Below, piece by piece: positions 1 through 9,509 of a DNA stretch of 64,000 nt. The notes under the pieces are model-generated. The model saw only the letters and a program-made list of their open reading frames with translations, ran no database searches and was not told the DNA's origin. The stretch covers positions 186,001-250,000 of the forward strand of contig CAVVIQ010000013.1 in the NCBI GenBank assembly GCA_963748385.1. The letters run 5' to 3'. The translations under genes were made by a program, and so were the position numbers. The stretch is from Rhodoblastus sp963748385. Its GTDB lineage: Bacteria; Pseudomonadota; Alphaproteobacteria; Rhizobiales; Beijerinckiaceae. Each line of letters begins with the position of its first letter. Within the stretch, counting starts at the first letter, position 1.

Positions 1-1
1 C

Positions 2-592
2 AATGTCCACCGGGTCGAAGCGCTGCTGCTGACCCACGCCCATGCCGACCATATTCACGGCCTCGACGATCTGCGGCCCCTGACCATGGCGATGCATCGC
101 AGGATCGACATTTACCTCGATCCGCCGACCTGGGGCGCGGTCGGAAAACGCTTCGATTACCTGTTCGAGACGCCGCCGGGCAGCAATTATCCGCCGCTGC
201 TGATCCCCCATGTTTTCGACTATGGCTGGAAATTCTCGCATGGCGGCCCGGCGGGGGAGATCGAGGTCCAGACGTTTCGGCTCAACCATGGCGACATCGA
301 CGCCACCGGCTTTCGCTTCGGGGCCTGCGCCTACACGCCCGACGTCAAAGTTGTCCCGCCCGAGAGCATGGAGTTTCTGGAGAATCTCGATCTGTGGATC
401 GTCGACGCCTTGCGCCACAAGCCTCACCCGAGCCATCTCTCGGTGAGCGAAACCCTGGAGCTGATCGCGCGTTTCAAACCGAAACGCGCGGTGCTGACCA
501 ATCTCCACACCGATCTCGATTATGAGGTCTTGCGCAAAAACCTGCCGGAACATGTCGAGCCGGCCTATGATTTCATGCGGCTGAGCGTGTAG
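2..592 (+). CDS. MBL-fold metallo-hydrolase (5' end cut by window)
   Basis: C-terminal part of a metallo-beta-lactamase-fold hydrolase; the frame is open from base 2, so the true start lies outside the window. The zinc-binding signature HAHADH is read at about residues 12-17 of the visible part (bases 35-52), upstream of the first in-frame ATG at 86, so the gene must not be started there. A later histidine in TNLHTDLDY (near base 510) fits the distal metal ligands. The layout resembles the PhnP/phosphoribosyl cyclic phosphodiesterase branch of the fold, common as a stand-alone gene in alphaproteobacteria, but the substrate cannot be told. The next gene starts 3 bases downstream, so the two are probably cotranscribed. 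Confidence 0.85.
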   Translation, partial: NVHRVEALLLTHAHADHIHGLDDLRPLTMAMHRRIDIYLDPPTWGAVGKRFDYLFETPPGSNYPPLLIPHVFDYGWKFSHGGPAGEIEVQTFRLNHGDIDATGFRFGACAYTPDVKVVPPESMEFLENLDLWIVDALRHKPHPSHLSVSETLELIARFKPKRAVLTNLHTDLDYEVLRKNLPEHVEPAYDFMRLSV

Positions 593-595
593 AAC

Positions 596-1429
596 TTGAG
601 CGGGAACGATCAGAATTACATGATTTGCGGCGAGGCCTTGCATGAGGCCGACCGCGACCGCTGGCTGGCGTGCCTGTTCGCGCCGGACGCGGCGCGGCCG
701 CATCTTTTCGCGCTCTACGCCTTCAACGCCGAGGTCGCGCGCATCAGCGACCACGTCTCCCAGCCAATTCTGGGCGACATGCGGCTGCAATGGTGGATCG
801 ACGTTATCAACGGCGAGCGGGGCGGCGAGGCCGCAGCCAATCCGACCGCCGCCGCTCTGCTGGCGACGGTGGAAAAATTCGACCTGCCGCGCGAAAAACT
901 GCTCGATCTCCTGGAGGCGCGGCGTTTCGATTTCTATGACGACCCCGCGCCCGATCAGGCTTTCCTGGACAAATATTGCGAAGATGCGTGCTCGGTTCTT
1001 TTCACGCTCGCCGATCGCATTCTGGGCGGGGAGGGGGCGCAGGACGCCTCGGCGCCAGGTGGACGCGCTTACGCCCTGACCGGCCTGCTGCGCGCCTTGC
1101 CCTGGCATGTCGCGCGCCGAAAATGTTTCGCGCCGCTCGATCTTCTGGCGCGACACGGGCTGCGGCCGGTCGATCTCTTCGCGCGCGAAAAAGCCGGCGA
1201 AGTCAAAAAAGCGCTGGCCGAATTGCGCGCCTTGGCGCGCCAGAACCTCGCCGAGGCGAAACAGGCCGTCGTCGCCCTGCCGAAGCCGGAGCGCGAGGCC
1301 TTCCGACTGCTGGCGCTGCCGGAATTTTACCTGGGCGAAATGGAGCGCCGGGACGGCGATCCCTATGGGGAGCCCGTCGAGGTCGCGCCCTGGCGCCGCC
1401 AATGGGCGCTGTGGCGGAACAGAGTTTAG
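596..1429 (+). CDS. Squalene/phytoene synthase-fold protein, NDUFAF6-like
   Basis: 277 residues in the squalene/phytoene synthase fold. The usual first aspartate-rich Mg-binding motif (DxxxD) is absent: the equivalent stretch reads ARISDHVSQPILGDMRLQWW around residues 48-67. This is the pattern of the NDUFAF6/sicily branch, whose mitochondrial members assist complex I assembly and are not thought to make squalene. Enzymatic activity is therefore doubtful. The start is uncertain: TTG at 596 gives an N-terminus of the expected length, ATG at 620 is the alternative. It follows the MBL-fold gene by 3 bases. The next gene on the right is convergent. Confidence 0.75.
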   Translation: MSGNDQNYMICGEALHEADRDRWLACLFAPDAARPHLFALYAFNAEVARISDHVSQPILGDMRLQWWIDVINGERGGEAAANPTAAALLATVEKFDLPREKLLDLLEARRFDFYDDPAPDQAFLDKYCEDACSVLFTLADRILGGEGAQDASAPGGRAYALTGLLRALPWHVARRKCFAPLDLLARHGLRPVDLFAREKAGEVKKALAELRALARQNLAEAKQAVVALPKPEREAFRLLALPEFYLGEMERRDGDPYGEPVEVAPWRRQWALWRNRV

Positions 1430-1495
1430 TGGCTCGGATCTGACGTTTGCTTTCCGAGCCGGTTTCACTCCGATGGGCGTATCTGCGCCCCTTTC

Positions 1496-3010
1496 TCAGC
1501 CTCGAGCCTCGGTCGGGGCTGTCACCCAGGCGGGCAGGCGGTCGAACCAGGGCTGCGCCTCCTCCAGCTGTCTGGCCAGCCGAAGCAATATGTCCTCCGC
1601 GCCGAAACGGCCGACGAACTGTACGCCCAGCGGCAGGTTGTCGGCGGTCCAATGCAGCGGAACGCTCATCGCCGGCGCGCCAGTCATATTGGCGAGCTGG
1701 GTGAATGGAACGAAACGAAGATTTTGCCGCGCGATCTCGTCGACGGTCCCATGCAGCAGTCCCGTGCGCGCCAAAAACTTGAGCAAGCCGGTGCGCTCCA
1801 GGAGGTCGAGCGCCTTTTCCTGCGCCGGCGGCGGGTCGCCCTCGCCATGCCGAATCGCCGGGAAGGCGACAGTCGGAGTCATGAAGAGGTCATAGCGCGC
1901 ATGGAATTTCGCCAGCGCGCGGGCGTAGTCGTTCCATCGCCAAAGACTGCGCGCGAGCACTGGAGCCGGCGTCGCGCTTCCGAGCGCGCCAAGCACACGG
2001 GTGAGCATTTCGAAATCGCCGCCGGTCGCGCCGGACTTGCGCGCCTCGGCGATCATCGCGCCGACAACGCCGAAATAGATGCAGAGATAATCCCTCGCCA
2101 GCATGTCGCCGTCGATTTCGGGCGCCGCCTCTTCGACTTCATGGCCGAGCCCCCGAAGCAGGGCCGCCGCGTTTTCAACCGCCGCAATGGCTTCCGGATG
2201 CACATCGAGCCCGATCGGCGAAACGCCGGAAAAGCCGATTCGCAGCTTTTGCGGCGGACGCTCGATCGCCACCGCGTAAGATTCTGCGGGCGGGGCGATG
2301 ACGAAGGGATCGCCGGGCTCGGGGCCCTGCAGCAGATCGAGGGCGCGCGCCGAATCGCGCACGCTCCGCGAAATCACCCCTTCGGCGACGCCGCCAAACC
2401 AGGATTCGCCCCAGGCAGGCGCCAGCGAAACGCGCCCACGTGACGGTTTGAGGCCGAACAGGCCGCAGTAGGCGGCCGGAATGCGGATCGAGCCGCCGCC
2501 GTCATTGGCCGCGGCCATGGGAACGATCCCGGCGGCGACCGCCGCGGCGGCGCCGCCGCTGGACCCGCCTGGCGTGCGCCCCAGGTCCCAGGGATTGCAA
2601 GCGCGGCCGAACAGGCGCGAGTCGGTCACCGCCTTCAGGGCGAGTTCAGGCAAATTGGTTTTGCCGAAGATGACCAGGCCAGCGCCGAGATAGCGCCGCA
2701 CCACGTTGGCGTGCGCGGGAGCCGTGACGTTGGCGAAGGCGCGCGATCCCAGACTGGTCGGCAAGCCGGCGTAGTCGTGGAAAGCGTCCTTGATGAGGAA
2801 AGGAACGCCGGCGAAAGGTCCGGTGAGCGGACCTGCAGCCTGCTTGCGCGCCTGCGGCTCCATCAGCCGGCACACGGCGTTGATCTTCGCATGGGCGCGC
2901 TCGTTCTGGCGCCAGGCGATCTCCAACAATTCCTCGGGCGCAATTTCTTTGCCGGCGACGAGTCCGGCGAGGCCCGTGGCGTCGAAACGCAGATATTCCG
3001 AGACGTTCAT
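1496..3010 (-). CDS. Amidase (amidase signature family)
   Basis: 504-residue amidase signature enzyme, hydrolysing a carboxamide of unknown identity, probably in the cytosol as no signal peptide is seen. The catalytic lysine lies in VPFLIKDAF (about residue 76) and the Gly/Ser-rich signature in GRTPGGSSGGAAAAV, which holds the Ser-cisSer pair. The start at 3010 (MNVSEYLRF) is preferred over an upstream in-frame ATG at 3055 because family members begin just before this motif. It lacks any neighbouring GatB or GatC gene, so it is better read as a stand-alone amidase than as GatA. About 215 bases without a recognisable gene separate its start from the end of trmFO. Confidence 0.88.
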   Translation of the reverse strand: MNVSEYLRFDATGLAGLVAGKEIAPEELLEIAWRQNERAHAKINAVCRLMEPQARKQAAGPLTGPFAGVPFLIKDAFHDYAGLPTSLGSRAFANVTAPAHANVVRRYLGAGLVIFGKTNLPELALKAVTDSRLFGRACNPWDLGRTPGGSSGGAAAAVAAGIVPMAAANDGGGSIRIPAAYCGLFGLKPSRGRVSLAPAWGESWFGGVAEGVISRSVRDSARALDLLQGPEPGDPFVIAPPAESYAVAIERPPQKLRIGFSGVSPIGLDVHPEAIAAVENAAALLRGLGHEVEEAAPEIDGDMLARDYLCIYFGVVGAMIAEARKSGATGGDFEMLTRVLGALGSATPAPVLARSLWRWNDYARALAKFHARYDLFMTPTVAFPAIRHGEGDPPPAQEKALDLLERTGLLKFLARTGLLHGTVDEIARQNLRFVPFTQLANMTGAPAMSVPLHWTADNLPLGVQFVGRFGAEDILLRLARQLEEAQPWFDRLPAWVTAPTEARG

Positions 3011-3225
3011 GATCGCCCCTGCCGAGCAAGATTGCGGGACCTGCGGAAATTGCATCCGACTGTAAAGCCGCCGCGAGTTGCGCGCCAGCCGACAAATCGG
3101 CGAACGACGGCCGTCGCGCCGAGCCGTCCGTTCCGCGGCTGACCGCGATCCTCCCGAAGTCGGGCCGTCAGGCCATGCCCGTTTCCCGCCCGGCGCGGAA
3201 ATTCAGATTGCAACGCTTTGAATGG

Positions 3226-4635
3226 TCACAGGCCCGCCAGCCAGGCGCGCAGATCGGCTTCGGCGCGGGCGGAGAGGGCGCGTTTTTTGGCCAGAGCCTT
3301 TTCCGGGCCGCGCAGGCGCTTGCCGTCGGGCGCCTTGGGAGAAAATTCGGGCGGCGGGAACAGGCCGAAATTGACGTTCATCGGCTGGAAACTGCGCGGG
3401 CCGGCGTCGATGGTCTCGATATGGCCGCCGGTGATGTGGTTGAGCAGGGCGCCCAGAGCCGTTGTCTGCGGCGGCGGGGCCAAGGCGCGGCCCAGCCGCT
3501 CGGCCGCCGCCATGCGCCCGGCGATCAAGCCGACCGACGCGCTTTCGACATAGCCCTCGCAGCCGGTGATCTGGCCGGCGAAGCGCAGGCGGGCTTGAGC
3601 CCTCAGCCGCAGCCTTTCGTCGAGAACCTTGGGCGAATTCAGAAAAGTGTTGCGGTGCAACCCGCCGAGCCGGGCGAATTCGGCGTGTTCCAGTCCCGGA
3701 ATTTTCCGGAACGTCTCGACCTGCGCGCCATAAAGCAGCTTGGTCTGGAAGCCGACCATATTGTAGAGCGTTCCCAGAGCGTTATCCTGCCTGAGCTGGA
3801 CGATCGCGCAAGGTTTGACATTCGGGTTGTGGGGGTTGGTCAGACCGACCGGCTTCATCGGCCCATGGCGCAGGGTCTCGCGGCCGCGCTCGGCCATGAC
3901 CTCGATCGGCAGGCAGCCGTCGAAATAGGGCGTATTCTCGAACTGCTTGAACTCGGTCTTGGGGCCTTCGATCAGCGCCGTGACGAAGGCCTCGTACTGT
4001 TCGCGGTCGAGCGGGCAATTGATATAGTCCGCCCCCGTGCCGCCCGGCCCGGCCTTGTCGTAGCGCGACTGGAGCCAGGCCTTTCCCATGTCGATCGAGT
4101 CGCGATGCACGATGGGGGCGATGGCGTCATAAAAAGCCAGCTCCGCCTCGCCGGAGGCGGCTCCGATCGCTGCGGCCAGGGCCGGCGAGGTCAGCGGCCC
4201 CGAGGCGACGATCACATTGTCCCATTCCGCCGGGGGCAGGCCCGCCACTTCCTCGCGACGGATTTCGATCAAAGGCTCGTTTTCCAGCGCCCCGGTCACG
4301 GCGGCGGCGAAAGCGTCGCGGTCCACCGCCAGCGCGCCGCCGGCCGGCACCTTGTGGGCGTCGGCGCAGCGCATGATCAGCGAATCCAGCGCCCGCATTT
4401 CCCGGTGCAACACGCCGACCGCGTTGGTATCGGGATCGTCGGAGCGGAAGGAATTGGAGCAGACCAGTTCGGCGCAGAACCCGGTCTTGTGGGCGTCGGT
4501 GGCGCGCTGGGGCCGCATTTCGTGCAGCACGACGGGAACGCCGGCGCGCGCGATCTGCCAGGCGGCTTCCGAGCCGGCGAGCCCGCCGCCGATGACGTGA
4601 ACCGGGGCAGGGGAGGTATTTTGTCGATCTGTCAT
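3226..4635 (-). CDS. trmFO: tRNA m5U54 methyltransferase TrmFO
   Basis: 469 residues, full length for the folate/FAD-dependent tRNA (uracil-54-C5) methyltransferase, which makes ribothymidine in the T-loop using methylene-tetrahydrofolate and FADH2. The Rossmann FAD motif GGGLAGSEAAW is at residues 16-26, followed by the family-specific stretch HEMRPQ and the cysteine-containing FCAELVCSNSFRSDD. Start at ATG 4635 places the FAD motif at its usual distance. The gene faces the DUF2239 gene across a 180-base intergenic region carrying a promoter and palindrome for that gene. No frame problem. Confidence 0.97.
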   Translation of the reverse strand: MTDRQNTSPAPVHVIGGGLAGSEAAWQIARAGVPVVLHEMRPQRATDAHKTGFCAELVCSNSFRSDDPDTNAVGVLHREMRALDSLIMRCADAHKVPAGGALAVDRDAFAAAVTGALENEPLIEIRREEVAGLPPAEWDNVIVASGPLTSPALAAAIGAASGEAELAFYDAIAPIVHRDSIDMGKAWLQSRYDKAGPGGTGADYINCPLDREQYEAFVTALIEGPKTEFKQFENTPYFDGCLPIEVMAERGRETLRHGPMKPVGLTNPHNPNVKPCAIVQLRQDNALGTLYNMVGFQTKLLYGAQVETFRKIPGLEHAEFARLGGLHRNTFLNSPKVLDERLRLRAQARLRFAGQITGCEGYVESASVGLIAGRMAAAERLGRALAPPPQTTALGALLNHITGGHIETIDAGPRSFQPMNVNFGLFPPPEFSPKAPDGKRLRGPEKALAKKRALSARAEADLRAWLAGL

Positions 4636-4766
4636 GTGGCTGTGTAGAACAAGTTGCGTCGGCAGGGAAAGGCGCCGCTTTCGTCGATTTCCTGAAAAGC
4701 AACGAAGGAAGCGCCATCTTCGTCAAATGGGGATGGGAACGGCGCTGAGAACACGTCCGGGCATTC

Positions 4767-4817
4767 TACCCGGATGAAAATTGACGAAATAAATTCATCC
4801 GGGTATAAATATCCGGC
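4767..4817 (+). promoter_or_regulatory. Promoter with palindromic operator, leaderless transcript predicted
   Basis: A perfect 12-base inverted repeat (TACCCGGATGAA at 4767-4778 and its complement at 4794-4805) brackets a near-consensus sigma-70 promoter: TTGACG at 4781-4786, 17-base spacer, TATAAA at 4804-4809. The right arm overlaps the -10 box. Transcription should begin about 4815-4818, at or next to the ATG at 4818, and no Shine-Dalgarno sequence precedes it, so the message is predicted to be leaderless. The geometry suits a dimeric repressor; its identity is unknown. Confidence 0.7.
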
Positions 4818-5372
4818 ATGAGCGCAGGCTTTTGCACGATCTTCGCGGGAACCCAGCGCGTGGCCCGTGTTTCAGCGGCTTTCGCCGCCAGCGTCGCGCG
4901 CCAGATCCTGGCCGCCGACCCGGGCGCCCGGGTGCTGGTGTTCGACGATGCGACCGGGCGGCAGGTCGATCTCAATTCTTGCGAAATCGCTGAGAGCGCC
5001 GCGCCAAACGCGCCGGCGGCCGAGACGCGCGGGCGCGGGCGGCCGAAGCTCGGCGTGGTCGCGCGGGAGATCACCCTGCTGCCTCGGCACTGGGATTGGC
5101 TGAACAGCCAGCCCGGCGGCGCTTCGGTCGCCCTGCGCAAGCTGGTCGAGAACGCCCGGCGCGAGAACGCCGAAAGCGATCGCCGCCGCGAGGAGCGCGA
5201 GGCCGCCTGTCGCTTTCTGTCGGCGATTGGCGGCGATCTGCCCGGTTTCGAGGAGGCCTCGCGCGCGTTGTTCGCCGAGGATCGCCTGCGCTTCGCCCGA
5301 AAAGTCGCGGCCTGGCCGGGGGATGTCGCCGCTTATGCGCGCTGGCTCGCCTTTCGCGAGGGGGAAGGCTGA
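4818..5372 (+). CDS. DUF2239 family protein
   Basis: 184 residues matching the DUF2239 family pattern: an N-terminal beta-rich part starting CTIFAGTQRVARV, a central basic GRGRPKLGV patch (about residues 74-82), EITLLPRHWDWL and an alpha-helical C-terminus ending in YARWLAF. The function of the family is unknown; the Arg/Lys-rich GRPK patch and the LLPRHWDWL helix suggest nucleic-acid contact, as an inference only. The gene has its own promoter with a palindromic operator immediately upstream and lacks a ribosome binding site. Confidence 0.85.
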   Translation: MSAGFCTIFAGTQRVARVSAAFAASVARQILAADPGARVLVFDDATGRQVDLNSCEIAESAAPNAPAAETRGRGRPKLGVVAREITLLPRHWDWLNSQPGGASVALRKLVENARRENAESDRRREEREAACRFLSAIGGDLPGFEEASRALFAEDRLRFARKVAAWPGDVAAYARWLAFREGEG

Positions 5373-5446
5373 GCGAAAAACCAAAGCCGCTCGCCTTCGC
5401 CCGCGCGGCGTGCTAACCCGCAGAGACGAAAGCGCCGGGGAAACAG

Positions 5447-6128
5447 ATGGCCGATATTTTCCGCGAAGTCGATGAAGACGTCCGCACCGACCAGCTCAAG
5501 CGGCTGTGGTCGAAATATTCGATCGTCGTGGCGGGCCTCGCCTTGGCGATCGTGGCCGGCACGGCGGTTTTCGTCTTCGTCCAGCACCAGAAGCAGGTCC
5601 GGGACGAGACGGCCGGCGCGGCCTTCGAGGCGGCGCAGGCCCTGGCCGACGCCAAAAAGCCGGAAGCGGCGCGCGGCTTTCGACGACCTCGCCCGGGCGG
5701 CGCCGGCGGGCTATCAGGCCCTGGCGCGCATGCGCGCGGCGGAGGAGCGCGCGGGCGCCGATCGCGACGCGGCGGTCAAGGCGCTCGACGCCATCGCCGC
5801 CGATGGCTCGCTCGACAACCTGCTGCGCGACGTCGCCGCCCTGCGCGCCGGAATCCTGCGTGTCGATGTCGCCGGCAAGGCCGAGCTGGAGCAGCGCTTC
5901 GGCGCGCTGATGGACAGCTCCTTCCGCCACACCGCCCGCGAAATGCTCGGCCTCGCGGCGCTGAAGCGCGGCGATTTCGAGGACGCCGGCAAATGGTTTG
6001 ACCAGATCGTGGTCGATCCCGCCGCCCCGGCCAATCTGCGCCGGCAGGTCAACGCCTTCCTGTCGCTGGCGCGCGGCGGCGGCAAATTCACGCCCGCTCC
6101 CGCGCCGCGCTCCGCCGCGCAGAAATGA
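5447..6128 (+). CDS. YfgM-like TPR membrane protein (frameshifted)
   Basis: Reads as a tail-in membrane protein of the YfgM/ancillary SecYEG translocon family: N-terminus MADIFREVDEDVRTDQ, one transmembrane segment (about residues 26-45, VVAGLALAIVAGTAVFVFV), then a periplasmic helical TPR-like domain. The frame must change once near 5677-5690 (two reading frames meet at ...PEAAR / AFDDLARAAPAG); removing one G there restores a protein of about 226 residues. The split most likely reflects a sequence error. The stop overlaps the start of der (ATGATG at 6125), suggesting coupled translation, a gene order common in alphaproteobacteria. Confidence 0.8.
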
Positions 6129-7542
6129 TGTCCTTTACCGTCGCGATCATCGGCCGGCCGAATGTCGGCAAGTCCACTTTGTTCAACCGCCTGGTGGGCA
6201 AGAAGCTGGCTTTGGTCGACGACCAGCCGGGGGTGACGCGCGACCGCCGCGCCGGCGAGGCCCGGCTCGGCGACCTGAATTTCACCGTCATCGACACGGC
6301 GGGGCTGGAGGAAGGCGGCGTCGAAACGCTTTCGGGGCGGATGCGCGCCCAGACCGAGGCCGCGATCGAAGACGCCGACGCCATTTTCTTCGTCATCGAC
6401 GCGCGGGTCGGGGTGACGCCGGAAGACCGCTATTTCGCGTCGCTGGTGCGGCGCGCGGGCAAGCCGCTGATCCTCATCGCCAACAAGGCTGAAGGGCGCG
6501 CGGGCGAGGCGGGCGCCTACGACGCCTTCGCGCTCGGCCTCGGCGATCCGGTCCCGCTCTCCGCCGAACATGGCGACGGCTTCGCCGAACTTTATTCCGC
6601 CTTGCTCGCCGCTCTGCCCGAAGCGACCGCGCTGGCCGAGGACGAGGCCGAACAGGGGCGCCGGCTGGAGCTGGCGGATGACGAGGACGGCAGCGAACTC
6701 GATCCCGACCAAGCCCTTGCGCATCGCCATCGTTGGGCGGCCCAACGCCGGGAAGTCCACCCTGATTAACCGCCTCATCGGCGAGGATAGGCTGCTGACG
6801 GGGCCGGAAGCGGGGATTACGCGCGATTTCATCAGCGTCGATTTCTTGTGGCGCAAAGGAGAGCGTGGAGCGGCGGCTGAAAATCTTCGACACCGCGGGC
6901 CTGCGCAAGCGCGCCAAGGTGGAGGGCAAGCTGGAAAAGCTCGCCGCCGCCGACGCCCTGCGCGCGGTGAAATTCGCCGAAGTCGTGGTGGTGCTGCTCG
7001 ACGCCACCATTCCCTTCGAGAAGCAGGACCTGACCATAGCCGACCTCGTGGCGCGCGAGGGGCGGGCTTTGGTGATCGGGGTCAACAAATGGGACCTGAT
7101 CGAGGACAAGGGCCCGAAACTGATCGAATTGCGCGAGGAGGCCGACCGCCTGCTGCCGCAGACGCGCCGCGCTCCCGTGGTTCCGGTTTCGGGCGCGACC
7201 GGGCAGGGGGTGGATTCCCTGATCGAGGCGGCGATCAAGGCCCATGAAATCTGGAACAGGCGCATTTCCACGGCGCGGCTCAACCGCTGGCTCGAAGGCG
7301 CGCTGGAGCAGAACCCGCCGCCGGCGGTCGCGGGACGGCGGATCAAGATCCGCTATATCACCCAGCCCAAGGCGCGCCCGCCCTATTTCGTGATCTTCGG
7401 CAACCAGCTCGACGAACTGCCCGAGTCCTATCGGCGCTATCTCGTCAACGGCCTGCGCCAGACCTTCGATCTGCCCGGCACGCCGATCAGGTTGACGCTG
7501 AAACAGGGCGAAAATCCTTATGCGGGGAAGAAGCGGCGCTAG
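6125..7542 (+). CDS. der: Ribosome assembly GTPase Der (two frame breaks)
   Basis: Der (EngA) carries two tandem GTPase domains and a KH-like domain and acts in 50S subunit maturation. First G domain: GRPNVGKST at about residues 10-18, DTAG and NKAE motifs. Second: GRPNAGKST near 6733-6760, FDTAGL near 6885 and NKWDL near 7087. The KH-like tail runs from IKIRYITQ to the end. The three parts lie in three frames: breaks at about 6709 (one extra C in GACCAAG) and about 6855-6868. Der is essential in bacteria where tested, so these are best taken as sequencing or assembly indels, not inactivation. Confidence 0.92.
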
Positions 7543-7545
7543 ACG

Positions 7546-8735
7546 ATGACCCGGGAGAGGCGTCGATCCGTCCTGTGGCGCATGCCGTCCGGCGTGTGGG
7601 TTCTCGGCTTCGTCAGCCTGTTCATGGACATTTCCTCGGAGATGATCCACAGCCTGCTGCCGCTGTTCATGACCAATGTTCTGGGCGCGAGCGCCGTCGC
7701 GGTCGGCCTGGTGGAGGGCGCGGCGGAATCGACGGCTTTGATCGTGAAGATATTTTCCGGCGTGCTGAGCGACTGGCTCGGCAAGCGCAAGGCGCTGGCC
7801 TTGTTCGGCTATGGCCTCAGCGCGCTGACCAAGCCTTTGTTCGCGGTCGCGCCCAATCTCGGAATTGTCTTCGCGGCGCGACTGGCGGATCGCGTGGGCA
7901 AGGGCGTTCGCGGCGCGCCGCGCGACGCCCTGGTCGCGGATCTCGCGCCGTCCGACATGCGCGGGGCGGCTTTCGGCCTGCGTCAGGCGCTCGATACCGT
8001 CGGCGCCTTTCTCGGGCCCTTGCTGGCCGTGGGCCTGATGCTGCTCACCGCCGACAATTTCCGCGCCGTGTTCTGGGCCGCCGCGATTCCCGCCCTTGTC
8101 TGCGTGGCCTTGCTGGGCTTCGGCTTGCGCGAGCCCGAGAATGCGGCGGGCGAGGCCCGTGTGAATCCGATCCGCCGCGAGAATCTGCGCCGTCTGGGCG
8201 GCTCTTATTGGTGGGTGGTCATCGTCGGCGGGATTTTCGCCCTGGCCCGCTTCAGCGAAGCGTTTCTGGTGCTGCGCGCGCAGCAGGCGGGAATGGCGAT
8301 CGCTTTTGTTCCGCTGGTCATGGCGGCGATGAGCGTCGTCTATTCCGCGACCGCCTTTCCCTTCGGCCATCTGGCGGACCGGATCGACCGCAGCCTGCTC
8401 CTCGCCTTCGGCCTTGTCCTGCTGATCGCCGCCGATATCGCTGCTGGCGCTGGCCCATCATTGGGGCCTCGTGCTGGTCGGCGTCGTGCTGTGGGGCGCG
8501 CATATGGGGGCGACCCAGGGCCTGTTGGCCGCCATGGTCGCGGATTCCGCGCCGGCCGAATTGCGCGGAACGGTTTCGGCTTCTTCAATCTGGTTCGGGG
8601 AATCGTCACGCTTCCGGCAAGCGTTCTCGTCGGCGCGCTCCGGCGGAAATTGGGCGCGCCGGCGACCTGCGCCCCGCCGGGGCTTTGTTCAACGGCCTCG
8701 CGCTCGCCGCGCAGCCTCAGGCGGCGCCTTTAAAA
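7546..8735 (+). CDS. MFS transporter (several frame breaks)
   Basis: Major facilitator superfamily permease with about 12 hydrophobic segments when its frames are joined. The family loop motif between TM2 and TM3 is seen as GVLSDWLGKRKALALFGYG, and the second as DRVGKGVRGAPRDALVAD. The substrate cannot be inferred. It begins 3 bases after der, so it may be read from the same message. The frame changes near 8445, again near 8575-8585, and near 8670, after which the C-terminus reads LFNGLALAAQPQ. Its 3' end overlaps the end of the convergent SDR gene. Whether this gene is broken in the cell or only in the sequence is open; neighbouring essential genes show the same indel type. Confidence 0.75.
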
Positions 8736-9487
8736 GCCAGCACCCTGTCGCTCGGGAAATCGTAGATTTTTCCGGTCTCCTGCCAGTCGGGCCCGCAGAG
8801 GTCGGCGAGTTTCGGGGCGAAGTCCTCGGGCGTCTTCAGAATCATCGGGTCTTCGCCCGGCATGGCGGCGGCGCGCATGCGCGTGCGCAAGGGGCCGGGA
8901 TTGACGCTCATCGCCTTGACGCTGGAAATATTGACCACGTCGGCGGCGTAGGACCGCATCATCGCGTCGAGCGCCGCCTTGGAGACCGAATAGGGGCCCC
9001 AGAACGCCTTGTATTCCGCCCTTTGCGCCACACCGGAGGAAAGAAACGCCACGCGGCCGGCGTCGGAGGCGCGCAAAAGCGGGTCGAGCGAGCGCAACAG
9101 CCGGTAATTGGCTGTGACATTGACCGCCATCAGCTTGTCCCACTTGTCCGGGTCGCAATGGGAGATTGGCGTCAGCGGCCCGAGAATCCCGGCGTTGCCG
9201 ACGAAAATGTCGAGCTTGCCCCAGCGCTCGAAAATCGCCGCGCCGAGCCGGTCGAGCGCGGGATAATCGGTGATGTCGCAGGGAACCAGCGTCGCCTCGG
9301 AGCCGAGCGCCCGGATTTCGTCGTCGAGCTCCTCCAGCGCGCCTTGCGTGCGTGCGAGCGCAATGACATGGGCGCCGCGGCGGGCCAGCTCCAGCGCGAC
9401 GGCGCGGCCGATTCCGCGCGAGGCGCCGGTGACGAGGGCGAGACGGCCGGCGAGTTTCCTTTCGCCGGGCGGAGACATTTCCGACAT
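8717..9487 (-). CDS. SDR family oxidoreductase
   Basis: 256-residue classical short-chain dehydrogenase/reductase. Cofactor motif TGASRGIG is at about residues 20-27, NAG at about 97-99 (VGNAGILGP), and the catalytic YxxxK as YSVSK at about 167-171. The substrate is unknown. It lies directly downstream of purF (22 bases) on the same strand, so it is probably in that operon, an arrangement frequent in Hyphomicrobiales. The start at ATG 9487 is within reach of a purine-rich stretch. No frame problem. Confidence 0.9.
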   Translation of the reverse strand: MSEMSPPGERKLAGRLALVTGASRGIGRAVALELARRGAHVIALARTQGALEELDDEIRALGSEATLVPCDITDYPALDRLGAAIFERWGKLDIFVGNAGILGPLTPISHCDPDKWDKLMAVNVTANYRLLRSLDPLLRASDAGRVAFLSSGVAQRAEYKAFWGPYSVSKAALDAMMRSYAADVVNISSVKAMSVNPGPLRTRMRAAAMPGEDPMILKTPEDFAPKLADLCGPDWQETGKIYDFPSDRVLAFKGAA

Positions 9488-9509
9488 CTGGGAGTCCTGA
9501 AACTGAAGA

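Noticed and set aside
1496..3010. Amidase as GatA of the tRNA amidotransferase
   Set aside because: No gatB or gatC beside it and the sequence reads as a stand-alone amidase.
5447..6128. Interpretation of the frame-shifted genes as true pseudogenes or programmed frameshifts
   Set aside because: The same one-base pattern recurs in essential genes, often at short homopolymers, so sequence error is the simpler reading.
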